From positions 124,001 through 188,000 of the forward strand of contig JAHLKF010000005.1 of assembly GCA_025558075.1 (NCBI GenBank): a stretch of DNA of 64,000 nt, in the 5' to 3' direction. Under the pieces are notes generated by a model. It worked only from the letters and a program-made list of their open reading frames with translations. It was not told where the DNA came from and ran no database searches. Positions 36,277 to 45,553 of the stretch are shown one piece after another. This DNA is from Gaertneriomyces semiglobifer. Taxonomy: Eukaryota > Chytridiomycota > Chytridiomycetes > Spizellomycetales > Spizellomycetaceae. Positions within the stretch are counted from its first letter, which is position 1; each line of letters starts with the position of its first letter. The translations under genes and the position numbers were made by a program.

Positions 36277-38365
36277 CATGTGGATGAATCCTCCTTCGGG
36301 TCTTCCGCATGCATGTGCTGGTACTCATGTCGAACGATAGCACCAGAAGCTCCTCGCGATCCAGTCCAGCTGGTGGAAATCTATTAAGAAACATCTCAGT
36401 TCGGAAGGCATCTGGGCGCAATTTGGCCAGTCAAAGACCAACTCACAATCACGTTGACCTCGGGATGCCAGCTCACATCCCTCGTGCACTTCATCTGCGA
36501 CCGGCGGCTTGCTGACCCGAGCAGAGCTGCGAGTCCGCTGCCGAACGTCCCAGCAGCGGCGTCGGGGAGGTTCTCCGACGGCAGCACATCCCCAACATCA
36601 AGTTTTTGAACACAATGCCCAGTCTGCAGACTATATATTCGTACGACCCCATCGGCACTACCTGTATACGCGTAATTCTGGCCAGTGGTGTGACTGGGAG
36701 AGAAGTGGCACCGAATAAGCGTCTTCAAAACTAGGGAAGGTACATGAGAAGGCCAACAGATCAGCTCGCGCAAGCCATATAGACCAGGCCGCTTACCACT
36801 GTGTCCGCGGAAGGTCATAACACTGCAATCTTTCGGATGTCGAAAATCTTTCGGCCCTGGGAAACTCATGATTCTGTAATCGAAGTCCTCTGCAAACCAT
36901 CCTACGCGACACTCGGGGTCCTTTTCCACATCCTTAGGCTCCTTAACCTTGCGTAAGTCCCATAACTTCATGACTTGATCCTTTCCGTTACTCAGTGCGT
37001 AACGGCCATCGCCTTTGGATGCGACGTAGGTCACTCCTTCTGTGTGCCCAACAAAAATTCCAGCAGGTTTGTTGTTACTGGATCCAAGTGACCGCCGATC
37101 CCACACTTTCACCGTCCCATCATCCGACCCAGAGTACAGAATGTTGGGTGATCGTTCTTCACCAAAACACACTGCATTCACTTCATCATGATGACCTTGA
37201 ATTCGGTGTACTATCTGTCGCTGCGTGATATCGTATACGTAAATGCACTGGTCGGAAGCTCCGGCAATAATTTCGGGTGAAGAAGGGGAGAATCGAAGTG
37301 ACCAAATCTACAAGTTTCGCCCATGAGATACATTCTCGCTCAAATCAAACGAAACACTCAAAGATTCGCACCCCAAACCCCATGTCACCTCCATCATCTC
37401 CAAAATACAGAGCAACATGTTCCTGTTGATCAGTGTCCGCGTCAAGCTGAGCAGAGGTCATGTGAACTATTGGCGTGATTGAGCTATATATGAGCTTCCT
37501 TTACCAACCGAGCAGCATTAGAGGCAAGCCCTGGCATCTGGCGACTTGTCGAAGGCTGTTCAAACCTGTTATCAGGGCTCAGGGTGCAATCTGTCGTCGT
37601 CCAGCGTCCAGTTTCCCCTTGCACCGTTCTCACTTTCTTTATATCATGCATATCAGAGGTGTCATACAGATGAATATCAAAATCCTGGGTACAAGCGAAA
37701 AAGAAACTGCCATCGTCCGAGAACTGGCCAGAGTATGCCCTGGAGGGGTAACTGTCCAAAACGGACGGAGTGGTGTTGGGCAAAAAGATCTAACGATATC
37801 CAATCAGCCAATATTTTCGAACTTTAGAAATGATAAAGAGCATTACCTGGCTCACTTTACGTTGTGGCAACGCCTTTCCATATTCTCTAGCTTTCAGAAG
37901 CCCATACACAGACGCTCGCCGGCCGGGATCGTCGTCATCGGTATGTGCGCCCGGCTCCGCCGAATCCTTCGTCATATATGGTATCTTGTATCGGTTCATA
38001 GTTTCCCGCCGTAATACTCTAGATATTCATGCCGGTGAAGCAGGGGTGAGACCTGGACAGAGGCACCTGTCGCTCCCCTGGGGTCACACCCACCTCGGGT
38101 CAAAAAAGTAGATATTGTTCAGATGGCCAGGATCACTGCCAGAGTCGTACTCGTATTCCTCATCTGTCAAACCGTGGGCGTCCATATCCATATCAATATA
38201 ATCCTCATCATTCTCGTCATCATCATCCTGGTCCTCATCGAAATGACCAATGTCGAAAGGGTCATCCACATCCACTTCAACTAACCCCACCACAGAATCC
38301 ACAGCATCCATCACATCGTCGTCGGTATACTCGCTAGTATATTGCTCTTCAGCGTCGGTATCCAT
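36277..38365 (-). CDS. DCAF11: WD40 protein DCAF11 / LEC14B (CUL4-DDB1 substrate receptor)
   Basis: The acidic N-terminus (ATG at 38365, MDTDAEEQYTSEYTDDDVMD) is followed by GLLKAREYGKALPQRK and WD repeats. These read SRAYSGQFSDDGSFFFACTQ, FDIHLYDTSDMHDIKKV, MNAVCFGEERSPNILYSGSD, GTVKVWDRRSLGS, FVGHTEGVTYV and VMKLWDLRKVKEPKD. Then come MTFRGHSV spliced to LKTLIRCHFSPSHTTGQNYA, and YTGSADGVVRIYSLQTGHCV. The last introns join SWHPEVNVI to ISTSWTGS, and the frame stops at 36277. The motif order is typical of DCAF11 (plant LEC14B), which recruits substrates to the CRL4 ubiquitin ligase. It is divergent from BDP1, 178 bases between starts. Confidence 0.88.
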
Positions 38366-38543
38366 CGTGCCAGCAACAATCCGCCTATCTCCTAACTGTA
38401 GCTTTGTTCATAGTTCGCCTTGCACGCGCAAGGTTCACCTCAAGTATTACATAAGCGAGCAGCCGGCAAAGCGAAGCCGGCGTTTCATTCACACACAGAC
38501 AAACTTCGGACTAGAGAAAGGCATCATCGAGACAGAGAAGGAG
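38366..38543. promoter_or_regulatory. Short bidirectional promoter DCAF11 / BDP1
   Basis: Only 178 bases separate the two divergent start codons. An open frame continues from BDP1 upstream across the first DCAF11 exon on the opposite strand, which is why the BDP1 start was placed at 38544. Confidence 0.55.
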
Positions 38544-41135
38544 ATGGACGGGGTGGAACTTACACTGTCGAGCGTTAGTGCTGGATCTAGGAAGGGCCCC
38601 GTTCCTAAAGGAAAGCCTCGAGGCCGCCAGCGACCAGCGCCTGCACCAGCAGCAGCGCCCACAATCCCAATTACTGACCCTCGGTCACAAGCACAACCTC
38701 GGCATGAAATACCTCTCCTCACACCGCCATCACAACCAGCACTGCCTGTAGCAGTTGCTCCCCATGTTTTATCGTCTGATGCGATCCCTCCAAGCCCGCC
38801 TATAACACAGATACCTGCGAATCGCAGCGGGTCCGCTTCACAAACGGAATCGACCGATGAGGTGCCACTACAAGGAGTGGGAGTTAGCTCAACAGGCGCT
38901 AACATAACGGCTGTCGCAGTGGACGCTCGTCGCTTATCTACACAGCAGGCGAACGTGGATGGTTCACAGGGGACATTGTCGACAACACCAGCGAATAACG
39001 CAGCTTCGACATCGCAGATACATAGACCTAATCTATCAATTGTTGGAGATCTGCATTTGGTGAGCTCAAGAGTTGCCTCAGTCAATGCACCCTCTTTCAA
39101 GCCCAAAATGGTATCACGGCCACGAGGCGGGCATGCAGCCGCAACAGCACCTGTCGTGACACCGGCAAGTCAGCCGCCTTTAGTAGTGGGTGCAACGGCG
39201 GGTGAAGATCCTTCAAATCCTGATGCTGGACAAACTCGGCTTTCACAACCTATACTGACCCCGCCAGTCACTGTTCCGCCTCCGCAACTTACACAACCGT
39301 CGATGAGCAGCTTACCGATTACAGCTACAAGTGCGTCTCTCATCCCAACTGGCACATCTTCCATCATTCCTACGATTCCCTCACTTGGCTTCCAATCAGG
39401 CGTATCTGTTATGAGATCGCACGACTTTCTGGATGATGATGAGGAAGAGGATTTGTTTATACCCAGTCCAATCATTACTGGACCACCCCGGATCCGACAT
39501 ACTGTGGCGCCTCCCCTTGTCGGCTCAGCCCATACGCCTCCATCAATTTTGTCACATATGTCTGAACAGAATCTTGGACAAAGTCGGACTGCGGATGTGC
39601 ACCAGGTGCCCGCTGTGAATGCACCACCGCGGGTTCTGTCCAGCCACTTAAATTTACCGCTGGAAAGTGAAGTGTTGGACCACTATCCAAGCGATCAAGT
39701 CACACCTGTGCAAATTGGTTTGGATCAGGAACCTTCTTTGGCCCGTGAGGAAGACAATTATGAGATCACTGAGGATAACTTGGAGCAGGCTCTCTTATCA
39801 CGACTGATCAAAGATGCTTTTAGTATCGGAAAAGTTTCGCGAACGCATCTGCTTATTATGGAAGAACAAGAGGAAGAAAGACGCAGAAAACGTGAAGGCA
39901 GCCGACCATACAGCCGAAGCGTAACCGCTGGAGGTGGTCCTGCTGCAAGACGGGATTATAGCCCAGCATTAAGCGAAACCTCTGTCAGGTCCAATGTAGA
40001 GCAATCGGCGGCACCGAGACTGATGATGGTTAATGGTGAGCTGATTGTCGATCAGACTTCGCTTATGTTACAACATGAGCAAGTCAATGAAGAAGAGTAT
40101 GAGCAAGTCGAGGAGGGCCCTCGTCGGTATATCACCTCTAGTTCGTTCAGCAAAAGGAAGCGGATGAAACGTGTTAAATGGGACGCTGATAAAACCGAGC
40201 TATTCTACAAGGGTATCATGTATTGGGGAACAAATTTTTCGATGATTACTTTGCTCTTTGATGACATGGACCGCAAACAAATAAAGGCAAAGTACAATAG
40301 CGAAGAAAGACTGCATCCAATGAAACTGACAGAGGCATTGCGACGCCGACTATCAGCGCCTCCAGACGTTATTGCGGAGGTGAAGGAGCGTCAGCAGGAG
40401 AAATTGCTGAAAAGGCGCAGGGGAAATGATTCCGACGATGAAAGCGCAACATTGAAACAATTGAAAATGGATGAGACGCATACTCAGATAGCAGGCCCGT
40501 CAATAGGTGATACTGCGGAACCGGTCATGCTTACCGAGGGTGCGATTGCGGAAGATGTAGAACAGGACCAGATATCTGCGAACATTGATGGGGTGATGGC
40601 GCCAGCTCTGGAAGATAAGCCCGAAAACTCACCCAACAGTTCTAGTGTGAACGCGAGCCTAATCCCTGTGCTGGCACAGGAAGAGACGGAAGGGCGCCCA
40701 GAGCAGATTTTAGCAGAGCTGGCACCAATTCCGCGCCGATCAGGTGGCCCTGCACCGCAAATTGCACCTAGAGCGAACATGAGAAGAAAGAAAGTGCCAA
40801 GGGCGACGTCATCGCAGTCGCACGGTTTAAGAGGCGATGAAATCGCTCCTGGTACAACGACTGCACACCCTGTCGAACCTACGTTCGCACCACACATTTC
40901 GATCAACCCCGCGGCACAAGCGGCGAATTCCCCTTCCGGGCCGCCGATTGTTGGCCGAGGCGATCGTATACGAGGACAACTCATAATGACTCCGGCCATG
41001 CGTTTGGCACATGCACCGCCACGGGTACTGGCGAAAGCCACCCTGACCATGGACGCGGAGGAAGGTGAGGAAGGTTTGGTTCAGGGGGAAGCAAGCACCA
41101 TAGATGACTGGGAGGTTACAGAGCACAATGACTAA
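38544..41135 (+). CDS. BDP1: Transcription factor TFIIIB subunit B'' (Bdp1)
   Basis: Single exon, 863 residues from the ATG at 38544 (MDGVELTLSSVSAGSRKG). The first 500 residues are Pro/Ser/Thr/Ala-rich and probably disordered. The diagnostic extended SANT domain lies at about residues 535-600: KRMKRVKWDADKTELFYKGI, MYWGTNFSMITLLFDDMDRK, QIKAKYNSEERLHPMKLTEA. Bdp1 locks Brf1-TBP on RNA polymerase III promoters, so it serves tRNA genes such as the one at 336-407. The C-terminal part is acidic and low complexity. A longer frame begins at 38250, but that would overlap the DCAF11 coding exon antisense. The lack of introns contrasts with neighbouring genes. Confidence 0.9.
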   Translation: MDGVELTLSSVSAGSRKGPVPKGKPRGRQRPAPAPAAAPTIPITDPRSQAQPRHEIPLLTPPSQPALPVAVAPHVLSSDAIPPSPPITQIPANRSGSASQTESTDEVPLQGVGVSSTGANITAVAVDARRLSTQQANVDGSQGTLSTTPANNAASTSQIHRPNLSIVGDLHLVSSRVASVNAPSFKPKMVSRPRGGHAAATAPVVTPASQPPLVVGATAGEDPSNPDAGQTRLSQPILTPPVTVPPPQLTQPSMSSLPITATSASLIPTGTSSIIPTIPSLGFQSGVSVMRSHDFLDDDEEEDLFIPSPIITGPPRIRHTVAPPLVGSAHTPPSILSHMSEQNLGQSRTADVHQVPAVNAPPRVLSSHLNLPLESEVLDHYPSDQVTPVQIGLDQEPSLAREEDNYEITEDNLEQALLSRLIKDAFSIGKVSRTHLLIMEEQEEERRRKREGSRPYSRSVTAGGGPAARRDYSPALSETSVRSNVEQSAAPRLMMVNGELIVDQTSLMLQHEQVNEEEYEQVEEGPRRYITSSSFSKRKRMKRVKWDADKTELFYKGIMYWGTNFSMITLLFDDMDRKQIKAKYNSEERLHPMKLTEALRRRLSAPPDVIAEVKERQQEKLLKRRRGNDSDDESATLKQLKMDETHTQIAGPSIGDTAEPVMLTEGAIAEDVEQDQISANIDGVMAPALEDKPENSPNSSSVNASLIPVLAQEETEGRPEQILAELAPIPRRSGGPAPQIAPRANMRRKKVPRATSSQSHGLRGDEIAPGTTTAHPVEPTFAPHISINPAAQAANSPSGPPIVGRGDRIRGQLIMTPAMRLAHAPPRVLAKATLTMDAEEGEEGLVQGEASTIDDWEVTEHND

Positions 41136-41657
41136 TTAGCAAGCCGAACACTTTCAGCTGAAGGCTTTGAAGAGTGTCAATGGACACTACGCGGCGACCC
41201 ATAATTTGTACATAGTCTAGCACTTGTCTCTGATGCCTGCGGTATTTTTTGTTCATAATGTATCACCAACAGGCAGGAAGTTAGTTCCCTGGCATTCACG
41301 ACCCGCAATCGTCTCCCTCGTATGAGTTTCAAACGAAGCGTGCTCTACCGCAAACCCTTGCAAGCTCCATCGTTGTGCTGTGCTCGCATATGACGGAAAA
41401 CTTAAATAACTCCAGGGAGCAAGGCGCATGCCTACAAATAAGCATGTCTTACCCAAGTGGCTGAACTAAATGCAAAGCGCGAAATCGGGGTTCAATAAAG
41501 CGTTTGCCGATGGAGTTGATCAATGAGAGACGTAAATGTGCGCAAACATGCTTCTCAGTAGTATGCAGTACCAACTATTTCTATAGCCTTTCGATGTTTA
41601 CAGCCTATGAATCATCAATTATTTAGGACATCCCATAGGCACAAGCACGCCGCACCT
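41136..41657. other. Intergenic, convergent 3' ends of BDP1 and G-alpha
   Basis: About 520 bases between two convergent stops. No gene recognised; the minus-strand frame at 41253-41456 has no domain. Confidence 0.45.
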
Positions 41658-43100
41658 TTAAACATACCCGCTTGCTTCCAGGGCCAATCTAGTGACAATG
41701 TCCCTACGCACGAATCCTTGAGTTTACAGAACAGACAGCGGTATGTATTTGAATAATACCTACCCCACTGCACTCATGATAACCTTCATATGTCCAGTAT
41801 CAGTGCCAGTAGTAAAGTGAGTATATATCTTCTTCTCCGCATTTTTGTTCTGCGCGTGAAACTTGTGTTTGAAATAGCGCGATGCCGTCTTCAGGTCGTT
41901 CGGCCCTGAATACGAGGAGGCGATGAGCGACAATGGCGCAACACAACTGCGATAAGAGCGTCAGCATACCTTCGAAGTCCGGAAAATACTTGGCTACCGG
42001 GCTGTGTTGGAGCTTCTTGGCAAACAAATCCGATTTATTCAGGAATAGAATTAATGCGACCGAACTCAACAACGGATGATTCGTGATGGATTCAAACAGA
42101 ACCAACGCATCCAACATTCGATTCACCGTTTCATCTTCAACCAACATCTGGTCGTAAGATGCAAGCGACGTGATGAAAAGAATCCCATGTACTTCCGCTT
42201 CAAAATAAGGTGCCCAGTATAACCGGTCAGATCGGGCGCCTCCTACGTCGAATATGCGATATATTAACTTTTCAATTTGAAAGCGATTTTCTGTAATATC
42301 CGTCGTTCTGAACCGGCAGTGGAGGATATCTGATAATTAGGAGATGATGAAGAGTCAGCTGCCCACAACTCGTACATACGACAGCAAACGAACTACCTTC
42401 ATCGCTAGGTAAAAATTTGGGGACTGAAAACCTTCCAATGTCATCTAGGAAGCTGTTGATGGAAATGTTAGCATTATGTGCAGCACATAAACGCATTTTG
42501 CACGCACTAGTATGCCGTATCTTGAATGAAAAACTCATTCGACCGAGTTGTGTAGACCATTTTAACCGTTTCGTTCGACCATAAGGCCTTTGTCGCAGCC
42601 GCTAGCTGCGGTGGCAATTGTTCTTCTTGCCCGTTCAAGGTGCAGTGTGTGATCGTTGCAATATGTTGCTATTCTAATGTGTTCAAAGATTGCTCCATTG
42701 TGCAACCAAATTACCAAGTCCACCCACTTGAGCTCCTTCTTCTGGTAAAGCTACTCCAAGTTGTTGCAAACCGCCTATAAGGGCTTGCATCGACTCCAAA
42801 ATATTATTGAAGATTCGCCGGCGGTATGCATGCCGTTCCTGCGTCGAGAAACCGTTTCCGTGGAGGATTTGCATCTGCTTCAAAACCGTGGTCTACGTGC
42901 AAAAGGCTTTAGTACGGAATTCTCTCTGCTTGACGGTCACTTCATCATCTGTTGCCTTGCCTTCCCAGAATCCGAACTGCCCAGCAAAAGCAGCTTTGGG
43001 CCTTTAATGGCCGCCTGTTCCGCTCTGTCTTTCTTGAGTTGCTGATCAATTTCATCTGATATCTTTTAGCTTGCCGCCGCGCAGCCGGTGAATCGTCCAT
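41658..43100 (-). CDS. Divergent heterotrimeric G-protein alpha subunit
   Basis: All G-alpha landmarks are present after joining exons: IDQQLKKDRAEQAA, P-loop LLLLGSSDSGKTT, KQMQILHGNGF, and helical-domain WSNETVKMVY and IQDTAYYFLDDIGRF. Switch I reads DILHCRFRTTDITENRF, switch II FDVGGARSDRLYWAPYF, then the guanine site ILFLNKSDLF, FTTGTDTGHMKVIMSAV and the C-terminal helix. Several hallmark residues differ. DVGGQRS reads DVGGARS, so the catalytic Gln is Ala. TTGI is TTDI, TCAT is TTGT, and there is no N-terminal Met-Gly for myristoylation. The switch I Arg (CRF) is kept. One intron (after SDSGK) seems to use a GC-AG donor, gcaagg. The first codons (MDDSPAARRQAK) and the body are offset by one base at the A-run 43064-43067. 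The gene may be divergent but functional, or decaying. Confidence 0.82.
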
Positions 43101-43261
43101 ATTCGGGTTCAATATATCAAGATAAATATGCTTGGTTCAGTTAGAAAGTCACAGGTGCCGTTGGGCGGACTAAATCTTTTATGTCAATTCTGTATCTGCG
43201 TGGCCGGATGCAAATAAATGCCGAGAGGCAATTTTTACTACTATTTTAAGAAAATGCTCAA

Positions 43262-44169
43262 TCAAATGTTGGATGAAGTAACATTTCTTGTGGCTGCAAC
43301 AATCCTATCTCTCAATTTGTCAATCTTATCCAGCTCCGACTGGATAAGCTTCACGCACGATCGGCGCTTGAGCCTTGCATTTTCACCTTGTGGAGGTAGC
43401 ACAACACCGTCCACTTTCAACAAGCTCTGAAGTAACAACTCTGATACTCTAGCGTAGAGATCGCGCAGGCGCTTGGGTATCTCCATCGGTGGCTGTACGT
43501 TTTCAATGAATTCTTCACCTTCCCGGCAATAGTCATCAACCATTGGCAAGATTGTATTCCGCGCCCCTTCCACGAGCTTATCGAGGCGATGTATTATAAG
43601 GGACTCTTCACTGTCTGGCCCATCGGAAGTAGGCGACGCGGCAGTTGCAGTATCCTTGGCCGACGACTTGGGAGATCGTGACCTCCTTGTCGGGTCACTC
43701 CTGGACTAGTCGCAGACTGGTATGAGGCATTTGCGACAGACCCTGGCATGGTATTATCCACCGCGTACCTTTTGGTCTCCAAGCATCATCAGCTTTGAAC
43801 CATTGCGAACTCCGTGAGACCACAGAGAGCTTTTTAGATCCTTCATCGCCGCTGGGAATCGGACGTATCAATTCTGAATCAGGCTCAACCTGCGTTCTAG
43901 TTAACTCTCACCTCCTCCAAAAATGAGTTTAATGTTCTCGATGGGGACTTTGGTCATTCGAGAACATGTCTGCAGCAGTCGCTCCAAAGTAACGTACTTT
44001 GCCCAAGCGCTGGGATCCATTTCGTCGTTACGTTCTGCATCCTCTTCTTCGTTCCTAAACCTCACTTCAAGGCGTCTCCTGTGAATCTCAAGGCGTCAGG
44101 GGGCGAGGTAAGGTCGGCACGATCCAAATAAAACGTCGACATTTACCCCTTCCACCCTACGGTGATCAT
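43262..44169 (-). CDS. Ubiquitin-like / BAG domain co-chaperone
   Basis: Starts at 44169 with MITVGWKG. After an intron (gtaaatgtcg) comes a ubiquitin-like segment: VRFRNEEEDAERNDE, then YVTLERLLQTCSRMTKVPIE and NIKLIFGG, with a further intron gtgagagtta. A Ser/Thr/Pro linker is followed by the BAG domain (43262-43573): GARNTILPMVDDYCREGEEF, YARVSELLLQSLLKVDGVVL, RRSCVKLIQSELDKIDKLRD. Ubl-BAG architecture is that of BAG1-type Hsp70 nucleotide-exchange factors that link Hsp70 to the proteasome. It lies about 160 bases upstream of the G-alpha gene on the same strand. The middle exon borders (about 43600-43900) were not fully resolved. Confidence 0.8.
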
Positions 44170-45279
44170 TTTGATTGCTGATAAGAATAATGCTGCAAGT
44201 AAGGAAGTCCTGGCGTTCGCGGTGAAATTGCCACATACCGATGCCCGTCAAAGTTATCGATATACGCTCGGGTTTTCACAACAAAAATTGAACACCAGCA
44301 TACTCCCACATGGGTGCAAATTCCATGTGTACAACCTTACAGAGACATAGATCAATATGAATATTGGATGAAAGATGTCAAGATACAGATTCTTTGAATC
44401 TGTTTCAAGGTGTAAGTCAGGAGATTCTTGGTTTGAAAGTCACATTGTCAAGGGCACTATTGCACACAGATATTCATGCAAAGTGAATGACAGTGGAAGT
44501 TGTTAATTTATTCATGCCACCCACCAATTAGATCACAAGGACAGGAAATTGGCTGTAGAACCAAAACATTATAGCTTACTCGAGCAGAGAAGGCTTGAAA
44601 ATAGTGTTCTCTACATATCCTTGAATATCCTTCCCACAGTTATCCGACCATCAAGGAGGCCAACATTCAAGGCACATTTTCACAGCATTCAATGACTATT
44701 TACATTCATCCAATGGAAGTTGCCACAGTTTACGTTTGGTAGGTATCAAAATGATGGTGGTCTCCTACTATGGAGACAAAGCAATGCCCTGAAATGTGCG
44801 TTGGCTTTGGCCGCAGAAACAAGCAAGAGGTCTTGCATGCAGAAATATTACCAAGTGGTGTCCTTCCTAGGCTAAAGCGGAAAATAGTGGTTACTCGGTG
44901 GCTCTGTTACCACAACATACAGTACCAACAACAAAGACAAGTCTTTCCACGTATTCCAATCACACCAGTGAACAAGTCATTGTGTCCAATTTCAATTAAT
45001 TTGCTTAGTGTTTCTCACCTTCATGTTGGGCCGTTGTGAAGGATGACATTCTGCTCAAAGACATCGCCTAGCTGTGGCACTCACTGCTAGAAACACCCAG
45101 GTGTTTAGCCATGGAGAGATTTCAAGCAATATGGAGTACCCACAATGCCTCCCATTTTCTCAAGCACAGTCCAAGGGAAGCATGCTGTAAATCTATGTCA
45201 GAATATCCTGACAGGAATCCTTATGCAGTGTATCCTTTTAGTCATCTTGCACATCCTTGCTAGGATGTACTGAGATTGT

Positions 45280-45553
45280 TGTAAGGGGGTCCCGGTGACA
45301 TACACGTCATAGGGATACCCTAACCAGGGCGCGCGCTATGACATGGGTTCTTATCCATATCAGTGCATACACGTGCGTCATGTGCCCATGAGCACGTGAC
45401 CCATGTGACTGGGCGCCCTAACACCCGACACGTGACCTTTTCCGTCGGGTGGTTCTCTTATGCTGGGCATTCAACTGTACTCTTAGAACCTTAGACTTGA
45501 ATACACATAAGCTTATTAGAAGGACCAGGGCCTCAGCAGGATCCTCTGCAACA
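45280..45553. mobile_element. Possible solo LTR (weak)
   Basis: Inside the CpG-poor tract is a CpG-rich island that begins tgtaagggggtcccggtgac and can be ended at ctctgcaaca, giving TG...CA ends and 274 bases. It contains gcgcgcgc-like and palindromic tagggataccctaa motifs. A direct target-site duplication was not found (attgt before, aagat after), so the ends and even the identity are uncertain. It could equally be a surviving regulatory island. Confidence 0.3.
45370..45434. promoter_or_regulatory. Cluster of three CACGTG motifs
   Basis: CACGTG occurs at 45370-45375, 45393-45398 and 45429-45434 within the CpG-rich island of the otherwise CpG-poor tract. It may be the promoter part of an LTR or a bHLH-bound element. 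Confidence 0.4.

Noticed and set aside
38250..38543. Longer BDP1 start at 38250
   Set aside because: It would overlap the first coding exon of DCAF11 antisense, and the extra residues are low complexity. The ATG at 38544 gives a normal N-terminus.
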